Source of the DNA: Massilia sp. IC2-278
GTDB lineage: Bacteria > Pseudomonadota > Gammaproteobacteria > Burkholderiales > Burkholderiaceae_D
DNA: 64,000 nt
NCBI RefSeq assembly: GCF_020708045.1
Contig: NZ_JAJFES010000003.1
Coordinates: 1 to 64,000 of the forward strand
Direction of reading: 5' to 3'
Shown: piece by piece, positions 26,158 through 35,232 of the stretch
How the letters are laid out: every line of letters begins with the position of its first letter
Position numbering within the stretch: the stretch's first letter is position 1
Translations under genes and position numbers: made by a program
Notes under the pieces: model-generated
What the model was told of the DNA's origin: nothing
The model's database searches: none
Seen by the model: only the letters and a program-made list of their open reading frames with translations

Positions 26158-27216
26158 ATGGACGATACTACCGAGCATCTTGCCGATCACCTCAGTGATC
26201 ATATTAGTGATCACCTTAGCGAGCACGTCTTCGACACCCTGGTCATCGGCGGTGGCCCGGGCGGGCTGACCGCTGCCATCTACCTGCGCCGCTTCACGCG
26301 CAACATCGTGGTGGTCGACAAGGGCAATAGCCGCCTGTGCCTGATTCCCGTCTCGCACAACTATCCCGGCTTTCCGGAAGGCGTGCCCGGCGGGCAGCTC
26401 CTCGTGAATCTCACCGAACAATTGAAGCGCTATGGCGGCGAGGTGCGCCATGGCGAAATCACCGGCCTGCGCCTGGAAGACGGCATCTTTGTCGGCGACT
26501 ACCTCGACGACAACGGCAAGACCCGCCCGATCCGCGCGCTCACCGTTTTGCTGGCCACCGGCGTGGCCGATGCCGGCTTGCCGGTTGAGCGCTGGCACGA
26601 CGCGGTGGCGGCCGGCGCCGTGCGCCTGTGCCCCGTCTGCGACGGCTACGATGTGATGGACCGCCGCATCGCCGTCGTCACCTCGGAAACCAACCCGGTC
26701 GGCCATGCCCTCTTCATGCGCTCGTTCAGCGCCGACGTCACCCTGTTCGACCGCGGCGAAGAATCGATGCTGAACGACGACGAGCGGCGCCAGATCGAGG
26801 CGGCCGGCGTGAAATATGTCGAGTCGCCGCTGCTGGGCGTGACGCTCACCGACGACATGAAGCCGGTGCTCAATACCGCCGATGGCGAGAGCCGCACATT
26901 CGACGTGTTCTATCCGATGCTGGGCGAATCGGCACGCTCGAAGCTGGCGGCCGATCTGGGCGCCGAGACGGCGGAATGCGACAAGCTGGTGGTCGACGAC
27001 CATGGGCGCACCAAGGTGCCGGGGCTGTATGCGATCGGCGACGTGGTGCGCGGCCTGAACCAGATCGCGGTGGCGGCCGGCCAGGCGGCGATTGCGGCCA
27101 CCACGATTCACAATGCCTTGCCGTGGGCGCTGCGCCCCAGCCCTGGGACCAGTTCGAGCGCTAGCGCAGGCACCAACCCCAGCGCCAGCCCGGCAGACCA
27201 GCAGCGCGCGGCCTGA
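26158..27216 (+). CDS. Thioredoxin-reductase-like flavoprotein with degenerate NAD(P)H site
   Basis: This 352-residue class II pyridine-nucleotide-disulfide oxidoreductase fold has FAD motif VIGGGPGG (29-36), active-site CPVCDGYD (Cys158, Cys161) and the C-terminal FAD segment [18 protein letters not shown]. The second Rossmann motif, GxGxxA/G in thioredoxin reductases, is replaced by [12 protein letters not shown] (173-184), and the HRR NADPH-phosphate motif is absent. NADPH use is therefore doubtful. The first 24 residues consist of repeats of D/E-H-L-x built by a 12-base tandem repeat, and the last 25 are a Ser/Pro/Ala-rich tail. The start at 26158 precedes the repeats; the longer frame adds 16 residues without support. 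It lies 69 bases after the CDF gene on the same strand. Confidence 0.85.
   Translation: MDDTTEHLADHLSDHISDHLSEHVFDTLVIGGGPGGLTAAIYLRRFTRNIVVVDKGNSRLCLIPVSHNYPGFPEGVPGGQLLVNLTEQLKRYGGEVRHGEITGLRLEDGIFVGDYLDDNGKTRPIRALTVLLATGVADAGLPVERWHDAVAAGAVRLCPVCDGYDVMDRRIAVVTSETNPVGHALFMRSFSADVTLFDRGEESMLNDDERRQIEAAGVKYVESPLLGVTLTDDMKPVLNTADGESRTFDVFYPMLGESARSKLAADLGAETAECDKLVVDDHGRTKVPGLYAIGDVVRGLNQIAVAAGQAAIAATTIHNALPWALRPSPGTSSSASAGTNPSASPADQQRAA
26173..26229 (+). repeat. 12-base tandem repeat encoding [19 protein letters not shown]
   Basis: Units begin at 26173, 26185, 26197, 26209 and 26221 (partial), each starting GATCAC, GATCAT or GAGCA(T/C). They encode acidic/His tetrapeptides at the N-terminus of the flavoprotein. 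The unit number could vary between strains. Confidence 0.85.
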
Positions 27217-27243
27217 CCCGCGCCCGCTTGCCTCCCTTTCCCG

Positions 27244-30048
27244 TCAGCCTTCCTGCCCGGGAACGGCGCCGGCCTGCGCACGCTCCAGCATGCGTTCGAA
27301 CTCCGCCACCGGCAAGGACCGGCTGAACAGGTAGCCCTGCACTTCGTCGCAGCGGCGCGCATGCAGGAAGTCGCGCTGCGGCGCCGTTTCCACGCCCTCG
27401 GCAATCACGCGCATGCCGAGGTCGTGGGCGAGCGAAATGATGGCGCCTACCATGGCGGCGCTGCCGGCATCGGTCTCGATGTCACGGACAAAAGACTGGT
27501 CGATCTTCAGCACGTCGACCGGGAAGCGCTTCAGGTAGGCCAGGCTCGAATAACCGGTGCCGAAGTCGTCGATGGCCAGCTGCACACCCATGGCCTTGAT
27601 CTCCTGCATGGTGGCGATCGCCAGTTCGACTTCGTCCATGACCAGGCTTTCGGTCAGCTCGAGTTCGAGGCTGGCGGCATCCAGCCCCGACTCGCGCAGC
27701 GTCGCCGCGATCAGGCCGGCCAGCCCGGCCTCGCGGAACTGGCGCGACGACAGGTTCACGGCCACGCGCAAGGGTCCGTATCCGGCGCGCTGCCAGGCGG
27801 CCGCCTGCAGGCAGGCGCTGCGCAGCGCCCAGGCCCCGATCGGCACGATCAGGCCGGTGTCCTCGGCCAGCGCGATGAAGCGATCCGGGCGCATCATGCC
27901 CAGCTCCGGATGGCGCCAGCGGATCAACGCCTCCATCCCGATCACGCGGCCGGTGGCGAGCAGGATCTGCGGCTGGTAATGCAGCTCGAACTGGTTGCCG
28001 GCCAGGGCCACGCGCATGGCGTCGGCCAGCGCCAGGCGCTCACCGACGCGCTCGTTCATGCCCGGCAGGTAGAAGCGCGCCGTGTCGCGGCCTGCCTCCT
28101 TGGCGCGGTACATGGCAATCTCCGCGTGCTTGACCAGGGTCTCGGCATCGCGGCCGTCGGCCGGAAATGCAGCGATGCCGGCGCTGCAGCTGAGATGGAA
28201 GCGCCGTCCTTCATCCTCGAACGGCTGCCCCACCGCGCGCAGCACCGCGTCCACAGTCGCCATCAACTGGTCTTCGCCGCTGCGCTCGATCAGCATCAGC
28301 ACGAATTCGTCGCCGCCGGTGCGCGCCACGGTGTCGTCGGGCCGCACCGCCGCCGCAATGCGCTGCGCCGCCTGCTGCAGCACGCGGTCCCCAACGGGAT
28401 GTCCGAGGCTGTCGTTGACGTACTTGAAGTGGTCGAGGTCGAGCGCCACCACCCAGCCCTGGCGCCCGTGCTGGCCGGCGAACACCACGGCGCGCTCGAT
28501 GCGGTCGCCCAGCAAGGCGCGGTTCGGCAAGCCGGTCAGGGTGTCGTAGCGCGCCCGGTGTTCCAGCTCGGCCTCGTAGCGCTTGGCGGTGGTGACGTCG
28601 TATTCGGTGATCACGAAGTGCTCGGTGCGGCCGTCGGCGCCGTGCACCGGGGCCACGTAGACCTCGGCGTACAGTTCACTGCCGTCCTTGCGGCGCAGGC
28701 GCAGCAGCGCATGGCCTTCGCGCTCCTCGCGCATGGTGTTGTGCAGTTCGTGCACGGCGGCCTGCTCGGGCAGGCCGGCGATCAGCTCGTCGAGCGGAAG
28801 CCCGGTCAGTTCATCCTTGCCGTAGCCGCGCATGCGCATGAAGGCCGGATTCACGTATTCGATCGGATAGCCGGGCTTGGTGGCGTCGGCCAGGATCACG
28901 CCGTTGGCGCTGGCGTCGATGGCGCGGAAGTACAAGCGCATGGTTTCCGAGGTGCGGCGCAGGTCGGCGGTGCCCAGTTCCACCAGGCGCTCGACGCGCC
29001 GGCGCCGCGTGACGCTCGCATGCACGTAGGCGGTGACGGCCAGCGTGCAGACCAGACTGAGCACCAGCAGGACGCTCGAGCCCAGGTGCACCGCCGCCGT
29101 TTCGCGTGCCCGTGCGCGCAATTCCCAGCCCTGGCCATACACGTCGAAGCGCTCGCTGCGCTCGACCAGGTGGGCGCCCAGCAGCTTGCCCCACCAGGCC
29201 GGCTCGTCGGGTTCGGCATTGCCGTAGCGCGCGACTTCGAGCATCGTGCTCTCGCCGTCGACCTGGCCCGCCAGGACCACCTCGACGCCGCGATGGCGCA
29301 GCAGGTTAGCGCTCAGCAGCTTCTGCTCGATCAGGCTCGCCACGTCGATCACCACCTCGGTGATGCCGGCGGCCCCGCCCGGCCCGGCGCCGCCGTTGCG
29401 GGCATCGCCGGCAAGCGGCATGGCGATCACGATGCCGTGCCCGCCGCGCGGTTCGATCAGGGGCACCACGCCGCTGGCGGTCCAGGCCTTGCGCGCCAGC
29501 GTACGGTCGACCAGCGCGCGGTGCGGGCCGAAGGCCCAGATGTCGTAGCCGTGCGCGACGTGCTCCACCGGTTCGGGAATGATCTTGTCGAGCGGCAGGT
29601 AGAGGGGACGTGCGGCGGCAGGCTCGAACCCGGCGCCGCGGCGCTGGCGAATCTGGAAGTCGGGCCAGTGCGCGCGGCGCGCGGCCTCGTAGGCGGCGCG
29701 CTCGTCGGCGCCCACGAAGCGGTACACGGCCAGGGCCTGGATATAGGGATGGGCGCCGGCCAGGGGCGCGGCGAAGCGCGCAAACTGTTCGTCGCCGACC
29801 TGCGCGGTCGAGCCAAGCAGCAGGTTGATGGCGCGCATCGCTTCGGCGGCATCGTCGAAGCTGCGCGCCACCGCCGCCACCCGCGCCTGTACCCGGCGGT
29901 CGACATCGAAGTCGTTGCGGGCGTGTTCCGAGGCCTGGAGGATGCTAAACAGCAGCCAACTGAGCGCGACACCGCACAACAGGGTGGCGATCGTCGCGGG
30001 ATGCAGGGCGCGCACCCGCCCGATGCTGGAAGCGCTCATGGTGGCCAT
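27244..30048 (-). CDS. CHASE-PAS-GGDEF-EAL cyclic-di-GMP enzyme
   Basis: This 934-residue membrane protein controls c-di-GMP. TM1 (about 20-38), an extracytoplasmic CHASE domain (about 50-300) and TM2 (about 325-345) lead to a PAS domain (about 370-480), GGDEF (about 485-650) and EAL (about 665-920). The GGDEF signature is intact, and RPDD, exactly five residues before it, is the product-inhibition I-site. EAL residues are intact: EALIRW, ELTES, DDFGTGYSS, DQSFV and EGVET. Both synthase and phosphodiesterase activities are therefore possible; the balance is unknown. The ribosome-binding site is poor, so ATG 30048 or 30039 may start. It could influence the pilus genes in the same window, but no direct link is visible. 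Confidence 0.95.
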   Translation of the reverse strand: MATMSASSIGRVRALHPATIATLLCGVALSWLLFSILQASEHARNDFDVDRRVQARVAAVARSFDDAAEAMRAINLLLGSTAQVGDEQFARFAAPLAGAHPYIQALAVYRFVGADERAAYEAARRAHWPDFQIRQRRGAGFEPAAARPLYLPLDKIIPEPVEHVAHGYDIWAFGPHRALVDRTLARKAWTASGVVPLIEPRGGHGIVIAMPLAGDARNGGAGPGGAAGITEVVIDVASLIEQKLLSANLLRHRGVEVVLAGQVDGESTMLEVARYGNAEPDEPAWWGKLLGAHLVERSERFDVYGQGWELRARARETAAVHLGSSVLLVLSLVCTLAVTAYVHASVTRRRRVERLVELGTADLRRTSETMRLYFRAIDASANGVILADATKPGYPIEYVNPAFMRMRGYGKDELTGLPLDELIAGLPEQAAVHELHNTMREEREGHALLRLRRKDGSELYAEVYVAPVHGADGRTEHFVITEYDVTTAKRYEAELEHRARYDTLTGLPNRALLGDRIERAVVFAGQHGRQGWVVALDLDHFKYVNDSLGHPVGDRVLQQAAQRIAAAVRPDDTVARTGGDEFVLMLIERSGEDQLMATVDAVLRAVGQPFEDEGRRFHLSCSAGIAAFPADGRDAETLVKHAEIAMYRAKEAGRDTARFYLPGMNERVGERLALADAMRVALAGNQFELHYQPQILLATGRVIGMEALIRWRHPELGMMRPDRFIALAEDTGLIVPIGAWALRSACLQAAAWQRAGYGPLRVAVNLSSRQFREAGLAGLIAATLRESGLDAASLELELTESLVMDEVELAIATMQEIKAMGVQLAIDDFGTGYSSLAYLKRFPVDVLKIDQSFVRDIETDAGSAAMVGAIISLAHDLGMRVIAEGVETAPQRDFLHARRCDEVQGYLFSRSLPVAEFERMLERAQAGAVPGQEG

Positions 30049-30118
30049 GCGGCCAGTCTAGCAGATGCATGGCGAATAAAGGCCGCGTTCGTTCCACGCC
30101 AGCCACGGCGCGGCGCGT

Positions 30119-30751
30119 TCAGCGCACGCCCGACGCCAGCGCGATGCGCCGCCTGATCCGCTCCAGCGCCGCCGTGTCGCCCGCTGCCTGCGCCCGCTGT
30201 TCCGCCACGCCCAGCCACATCAGCAAGGGGCGGCGCCAGCCCTGCTCCGACGCGGTATCCGTGGCCGCCTCGATGTCGGCCGGGGACATTTTCCCCGCCT
30301 TGAACAGGGCGCCGGCCGCCACCAGCCGCGCCAGGGGATCGGCCACGCCCTTCAAGGAACCGGACGCCACCACCGGCCGGTGCTGCTCCGGCAGCGCCGC
30401 CGCATCCAGCCCCTCCCAGCGCCCGCCGATATACGCCGCATACGCACGCTGCTGCGCCGTCGCGTCCGGCGCCAGCGCCGCAAACCCGGGGCAATCGTCG
30501 AACTCCAGGCTGGCCGCCAGCGTGGCGCAGCGTACCAGCTCGACCTGCGCCACCAGTGCCGGCTGCCCGGTGCTGGCGGTCTCGCGCCGCGCGCGCGCGA
30601 ATTCGGCGTTCGCTGCGGCGGTATTCCCACGCAGGTAGTCATCGGTAAATCCATCGAGCGCGTCTTTCGCATCGGCCTGCCAGCTCGGCGGCGCGGGTTG
30701 GCTGGCGCAGCCGGCCAGCAGCAGCGCGGCCAATATCCAAGGCATCTTCAT
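30119..30751 (-). CDS. Lipoprotein of unknown function linked to an MCE system
   Basis: This 210-residue protein has a short signal peptide and a lipobox LLAGC (Cys15), so it should be lipid-anchored. The remainder is Ala-rich and mostly helical, with a possible Cys pair (Cys73/Cys85 region). I see no PqiC-type signature. The start overlaps the mlaD-like stop by ATGA, so the two are translationally coupled. Position suggests a third component of the MlaE/MlaD-like system, the place where a periplasm-facing lipoprotein occurs in pqi/yeb/ttg2-like clusters. That role is inferred. Confidence 0.7.
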   Translation of the reverse strand: MKMPWILAALLLAGCASQPAPPSWQADAKDALDGFTDDYLRGNTAAANAEFARARRETASTGQPALVAQVELVRCATLAASLEFDDCPGFAALAPDATAQQRAYAAYIGGRWEGLDAAALPEQHRPVVASGSLKGVADPLARLVAAGALFKAGKMSPADIEAATDTASEQGWRRPLLMWLGVAEQRAQAAGDTAALERIRRRIALASGVR

Positions 30752-31701
30752 GGCAGCTTGATCTCCTGCTTCGCCTGGCCGAATGGCCACTTGCGGTTGA
30801 TCTCGTCGACCAGCCGGTTCACCTTGCGCAGGCTGGCGTCGACCTCGCCGCGCAGTGCGCCCAGGTCTTCGGTGGCCACGCGCGCGTTCGAGCCGATGGC
30901 CTGGGCCTCGACCAGCACCGCGTCCACTTTCTTCAGCGTGCCGCGCGCATCCTGCAGCACGCCCTGCAGCTCGACCACGGCTGCCTGGGCATCCTCGACC
31001 ATGCCCTTCTTGCCGTACAGGCGCTGGTCGGTTTTCGCCAGCAGCGTGTCGAGGCGCTGCAGGGTCTGCACGAACTTGCTGGCTTCGTCGTCGCCCAGCG
31101 CGCCGCTCAGCAAGCCGTACTTGCCGGACAGGCGCCCGGTGATGGCCTGGATGTTTTCCAGGCTGCCGCTCATGGCGGAACCGTCGGCCGTCAGGTTCTC
31201 CAGGTTGTTCAGCAGCGAACGGGCAGTCGCCACCAGGCCCGGGATCTCGGCCGTCACGTCGCCGCGCAGCACCGGGCGGATGGCGTTGTCGGGCAGCGGC
31301 GGATCGTCGAGCACGCCGCTGAAGGCGCGGATGCGGGTCTCGCCCACCACGCTGCGTTCCAGGGTGAACACGCTGGAAGTGCGCAGCCATTTCGCGTCGC
31401 CCTTCGAGACGTCGATCACGATGTGCACCTTGCCGTCCGCGCCCAGGTCGACCAGGCGCACGCGCCCGATCGGGAAGCCGGCAAACGTCATGTCCATGCC
31501 GGGGATGACGCCTTCGGAGTTGTCGGTTTCCAGCACCAGCTTCTGGGTCGGCTCGAACACACCGCGCGCGTACATCACGTACACGACAAAGCCGATGATC
31601 AGCGCGGCGATCACCGCCAGCAGGATCATCGCCTTGGTTTCCACGTGGGCCGGTTCGTCTTGTAAGGTGTCGGTCATGGTGTCAGATGTATTTGATGGCA
31701 A
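30748..31701 (-). CDS. MlaD-like MCE-domain protein
   Basis: This protein of about 317 residues has one N-terminal TM helix (about 25-45) followed by an MCE domain (about 50-130, with GVIPGMDMTFAGFPIGRV) and a long helical tail. MCE proteins form hexameric rings that carry lipid between inner and outer membranes. The start is uncertain: ATG 31701 overlaps the permease gene by 20 bases, and ATG 31677 (MTDTLQDEP) would begin just after it. Neither has a strong ribosome-binding site. Upstream is the MlaE-like permease; downstream is a coupled lipoprotein. Confidence 0.88.
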   Translation of the reverse strand: MPSNTSDTMTDTLQDEPAHVETKAMILLAVIAALIIGFVVYVMYARGVFEPTQKLVLETDNSEGVIPGMDMTFAGFPIGRVRLVDLGADGKVHIVIDVSKGDAKWLRTSSVFTLERSVVGETRIRAFSGVLDDPPLPDNAIRPVLRGDVTAEIPGLVATARSLLNNLENLTADGSAMSGSLENIQAITGRLSGKYGLLSGALGDDEASKFVQTLQRLDTLLAKTDQRLYGKKGMVEDAQAAVVELQGVLQDARGTLKKVDAVLVEAQAIGSNARVATEDLGALRGEVDASLRKVNRLVDEINRKWPFGQAKQEIKLP

Positions 31702-32494
31702 GCGAGGAGCCTTCGATCAGCAGCAGCACGAACAGCAGGCGCAGCGCGCCGGGCTGCACGTTCGAGGCCAGCCGCCGCGGGTAGCGCTGCAGTTCGAGGA
31801 TGGCGGCGGTCGGGATCACGGCCACCGCCAGGCCGAACAGCACGGTCTTGAGCACGAAGCCGATCGTCACCACCGGCTCGAACACGCGGCCGACGGTGCG
31901 GGTGTAGTCGGGCAGGCCCCAGGGCGAGAGGCCGTAGACGTTCAGGTAGGCCAGCACCAGCACGATGGTGGAGCTGACCATGGCCAGGCTCAGCACCGAG
32001 AAGGCGTTGGCGAACAGCTGGGGAACGAGGTCGCGCCGCAGGCGGCGCAGGGCCTCCGTGGTGATGGCGTCGGTCGGCAGGCCGGCGCGCGCCAGGCCCA
32101 GGATCGAGGAGTCGAAGGCCATGCCGGCGCGCAGGGCGGCGAACAGGGCCGCCGACAGCGGGATCAGTTCCAGCACCAGCACGCGCACCACCATTTCCAG
32201 GGCATAGCGCGACAGGCCGTAGCTGAGCGCCGTCACCAGCACAATGCGGATGATGACGAGGCTGATCAGCGCCGAGAGCAGCGTGAACCAGGGCAGGACC
32301 TTCCAGGTGCCGGTGTAGACGTAGTAGGCGGTGGCGTGGCGGCTGGCGCGGCTGTAGCTCGAGGGCGTCAGGGCCGTGACCAGGGCGATGGCGCCGAGGT
32401 GGAACATGTACCACCAGCTGCGCAGGTAGCGCACGAAGGCGGCGCCCCAGAGGCTGGGGCGGGTGGCGAGGTTGACGGTGCGGCGCATGATCAT
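31682..32494 (-). CDS. MlaE-like ABC transporter permease
   Basis: This 270-residue integral membrane protein of the MlaE family has about five to six hydrophobic segments and the typical LRAGMAFDSSIL region and C-terminal helix. I start at ATG 32494 with GGGAGG about 8 bases upstream; the longer frame would run through a REP-like palindrome. It forms an operon with the MCE protein. Such permeases work with an MlaF-type ATPase, but no ATPase gene is found next to it or anywhere in the window, so the ATPase must be encoded elsewhere if the system is active. Confidence 0.88.
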   Translation of the reverse strand: MIMRRTVNLATRPSLWGAAFVRYLRSWWYMFHLGAIALVTALTPSSYSRASRHATAYYVYTGTWKVLPWFTLLSALISLVIIRIVLVTALSYGLSRYALEMVVRVLVLELIPLSAALFAALRAGMAFDSSILGLARAGLPTDAITTEALRRLRRDLVPQLFANAFSVLSLAMVSSTIVLVLAYLNVYGLSPWGLPDYTRTVGRVFEPVVTIGFVLKTVLFGLAVAVIPTAAILELQRYPRRLASNVQPGALRLLFVLLLIEGSSLAIKYI

Positions 32495-32580
32495 GCGATC
32501 GCCCTCCCTGCCACGCACGGGGGCAAGATCGTGGGCCGCAGGCCCGACCGTTTGCACGGCCGCTGGCCCTTCACGCTTCC

Positions 32581-32606
32581 GCGTGGGCACGGGGTGCCCA
32601 CCCTAC
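32581..32606 (-). repeat. REP-like palindrome whose head contains the relA stop codon
   Basis: Stem gtgggcac / gtgcccac (32583-32590 and 32594-32601, 3-base loop) has the minus-strand GTAG head at 32606-32603. The TAG of that head (32605-32603) is the relA stop codon. Confidence 0.85.
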
Positions 32607-34840
32607 GCCCGGCGTGCTTCATGCACGCTCGGGACCTCGCCGATCGCGGCCAGCGCCTTTTGCAGCTGGCTGGTGGAACCCAGTTCGGCGGTGAAGACCA
32701 TGCGCGCCTGGCCTTTCGTGGTCTGCGTGTTCACGCCCGTCACGTTGATCTTCTCGCGCGAGAAGACTTCCGAGATATCGCGCAGCAGGCCCTGGCGGTC
32801 GCTAGCGAGGATGAAGATGTCGACCGGGTAGACGGTTTCGCTGCCGAGCGTGCCCCATGCGGTCTGGATCACGCGCTCGGGCGCCTTGCTGCGCATTTCG
32901 GCGAAGTTCTTGCAGCTCTGGCGGTGGATCGACACGCCCTTGCCGCGCGTGACGAAACCGACGATCGGGTCCGGCGGCGCCGGCTTGCAGCACTTGGCCA
33001 GCATCGTCATCAGGCCCTCGGTGCCGACCACCAGCACGCCGGACTTGGCGCCCTGCTCCACGCTCGAGGCGCGGCTCTTGTTGACGACCGCCGCGTCTTC
33101 CAGCGGCGGCGCCTCCACCGCGTCGTGCAGCGCCGCTTCCACGTGGCGCAGGCTGAACTTCTCCTTGCCGACCGCGATGAACAGATCGTCGACCTTGGCA
33201 AAGCCCAGCTTGTGCGCCAGCGCTTCCAGGTTCACGGCTGTCTTGCCCTCGCGCTGCAAGGACTTCTCGACCAGCGCCCGGCCCTGCGACAGGGTCTCGG
33301 CCAAATCGAGCGCATGGAACCAGGCGCGGATCTTCGAGCGCGTGCGGCTGCTGACCGTGTACTCGGGGCTGAGCCAGTCGCGCGAAGGCCCGGCGCTGCC
33401 GGCCGGACCCTTGGCGGTGATGATCTCGCAGGTCTGGCCGTTGCGCAGCGGGGTGTTCAGGGGCACCATGGCGCCGTCGATCTTGGCGCCGCGGCAGCGG
33501 TGGCCGACCTCGCTGTGCAGGTGATAGGCGAAGTCGATCGGCGTGGCGCCGACCGGCAGTTCCAGCACCCGCGCCTGCGGCGTGAGCACGAAAATGCGGT
33601 CGTCGAGCGTGGTCGCCTTGAGTTTCTCGACCCACTCCTTCTGCACGTCCTCGCCGGCCACGGCATCGGCGACGTCGCTCTTCCAGGCCAGCAGCTGGCG
33701 CAGCCAGGCGATCTTTTCGTCGTACTTCTCGCCCTTGAAGTTGGAGCCGCCCGACTCTTTATAACGCCAGTGCGCGGCGATGCCGTACTCGGCGAAGTTG
33801 TGCATCTCCTGGGTGCGGATCTGCACTTCCAGCGGGCGCCCGTCCTCGGCCGTGACCACCGTGTGCAGCGACTGGTAGCCGTTCGGCTTCGGGCGCGAGA
33901 TGTAGTCGTCGAACTCCTTCGGGATCGGGGTCCAGATGTTGTGCACCAGGCCCAGCACCGAATAGCAGGTCTTCACATCGGGGACGATCACGCGGAAGGC
34001 GCGCACGTCGTAGAGCTCGGAGAAATCGAGGTCCTTGCCGCGCATCTTGTTCCAGATGCTGTAAATGTGTTTTGGGCGCCCGCTGACCTCGGCCTTGATG
34101 CCGGCCGATTTCAGCTCGCCTTCGAGGCGGTCGATCGAGGACTGCACGAAGCCTTCGCGCGCCATGCGCTTTTCTTCCAGCATCTTGGCGATGCGTTTAT
34201 ACGTATCCGGCTGCAGGAAGCGGAACGACAGGTCTTCCAGCTCCCACTTCAGCTGCCAGATGCCAAGACGGTTCGCCAGCGGCGCATACAAATCCATCAC
34301 CTCGCGGCCGTAGTCGCGGGTGGTGTCGTCGAAGCGCTTCTGCTCGGCAAACCAGCGCAGCATGGTGGCGCAGGACGACAGGCGCACCAGCACCACGCGC
34401 ATGTCCGAGGCCATGGCCAGCAGCATCTTGCGCAGGGTTTCGATGTGCGCCGCCGCCTCCTGGGCCGCGTTCTTGCCGCGCCCGAGCACCGGCTGCGCCA
34501 CGGTCAGGTCGCGCAGGCGGATCAGCTGCTGCACGCCGCGCACCAGCGTCGCCACCTCGCTGCCGAACAGCTGCTCCAGCGTCTCGACGATGGCCGGCTC
34601 GAACATCGCCAGCTCGAACAGCAGGCCGGCGATGCGCGTTTCGACATCGCTGCGCAAATAGGCCAGCGTGCCGGCCACGCCCAGCGAGAACTCGAAGGCG
34701 TTCTGGTGCGACGCCAGGGTGCGTTCGCCATAGGCGGCCGCGGCATAGTCGAGCGCATGCTGCACGCGTGCGCATTCATCAACGCTGAGGCCCTGGACGA
34801 GCTGGGTGGTGGCGTCGCCGAGGGCGGCGGTGGAAACCAT
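32603..34840 (-). CDS. relA: RelA-type (p)ppGpp synthetase
   Basis: This 745-residue RelA/SpoT homologue acts in the stringent response on the ribosome. The N-terminal hydrolase-like region lacks the HD...ED metal site (FELAMFEPAIVETLEQLFG replaces it), as in synthase-only RelA. The synthetase domain (about 235-380) has KEFDDYISRPKPNGYQSLHT with the ExDD signature of RelA. TGS (about 405-465, VGATPIDFAYHLHSEVGHRC), a helical/zinc-finger-like region with CCKPAPPDPIVGFVTRG, and a C-terminal ACT domain (about 665-740) follow. The stop lies in a REP-like palindrome. It begins 3 bases after ridA, so the two are cotranscribed. Confidence 0.97.
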   Translation of the reverse strand: MVSTAALGDATTQLVQGLSVDECARVQHALDYAAAAYGERTLASHQNAFEFSLGVAGTLAYLRSDVETRIAGLLFELAMFEPAIVETLEQLFGSEVATLVRGVQQLIRLRDLTVAQPVLGRGKNAAQEAAAHIETLRKMLLAMASDMRVVLVRLSSCATMLRWFAEQKRFDDTTRDYGREVMDLYAPLANRLGIWQLKWELEDLSFRFLQPDTYKRIAKMLEEKRMAREGFVQSSIDRLEGELKSAGIKAEVSGRPKHIYSIWNKMRGKDLDFSELYDVRAFRVIVPDVKTCYSVLGLVHNIWTPIPKEFDDYISRPKPNGYQSLHTVVTAEDGRPLEVQIRTQEMHNFAEYGIAAHWRYKESGGSNFKGEKYDEKIAWLRQLLAWKSDVADAVAGEDVQKEWVEKLKATTLDDRIFVLTPQARVLELPVGATPIDFAYHLHSEVGHRCRGAKIDGAMVPLNTPLRNGQTCEIITAKGPAGSAGPSRDWLSPEYTVSSRTRSKIRAWFHALDLAETLSQGRALVEKSLQREGKTAVNLEALAHKLGFAKVDDLFIAVGKEKFSLRHVEAALHDAVEAPPLEDAAVVNKSRASSVEQGAKSGVLVVGTEGLMTMLAKCCKPAPPDPIVGFVTRGKGVSIHRQSCKNFAEMRSKAPERVIQTAWGTLGSETVYPVDIFILASDRQGLLRDISEVFSREKINVTGVNTQTTKGQARMVFTAELGSTSQLQKALAAIGEVPSVHEARRA

Positions 34841-34843
34841 CGT

Positions 34844-35194
34844 TTAGCGCAGTGCGGCGGTGACGACGATCTCCACCAGGCAGGCCGGGTTGGCGAGCTT
34901 CGATTCGACGGTGGCGCGCGGCGGCGTGTGGCCTTGCGCGACCCACTCGTCGTAGACCGCGTTCATGCCGGCGAAGTGGGCCATGTCGGCGATGTAGATC
35001 TGGCACATCAGGATGCAGGTCTTGTCGCTGCCGGCTTCGGTCAGCAGGCGGTCGACGTGGCCCAGCACTTCGCGGGTCTGGCCCTCGATGTCCTGGGTGG
35101 TGTCTTCGGCGATCTGGCCGGCCAGGTAGACGGTGCCGTTGTAGACAGCGGTTTCGGAGAGGCGTTTGCCAACGTGGTAACGGGTGATTTCCAT
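34844..35194 (-). CDS. RidA-family protein (YjgF/YER057c/UK114)
   Basis: This 116-residue protein matches the trimeric enamine/imine deaminase family, which removes reactive products of pyridoxal-phosphate enzymes. The near C-terminal segment PPRATVESKLANPACLVEIVVTA has the conserved Arg that binds the substrate carboxylate. The length is close to the usual 115-130. It is in an operon with relA (3-base gap) and probably the upstream hydrolase. The subgroup differs from the archetypal RidA, so the specific substrate is not assigned. Confidence 0.92.
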   Translation of the reverse strand: MEITRYHVGKRLSETAVYNGTVYLAGQIAEDTTQDIEGQTREVLGHVDRLLTEAGSDKTCILMCQIYIADMAHFAGMNAVYDEWVAQGHTPPRATVESKLANPACLVEIVVTAALR

Positions 35195-35232
35195 CTTCTT
35201 CTCTTTCTAGAACGTGGGGCTTTGGATGAACC

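Noticed and set aside
26209..26220. Dam-methylation switch from clustered GATC in the repeat
   Set aside because: The GATC sites are explained by the Asp-His codon repeat, lie inside the gene, and there is no evidence for Dam in the window.
32495..32590. N-terminal extension of the MlaE-like permease
   Set aside because: The extra residues are translated from a REP-like palindrome, and a good ribosome-binding site lies at ATG 32494.
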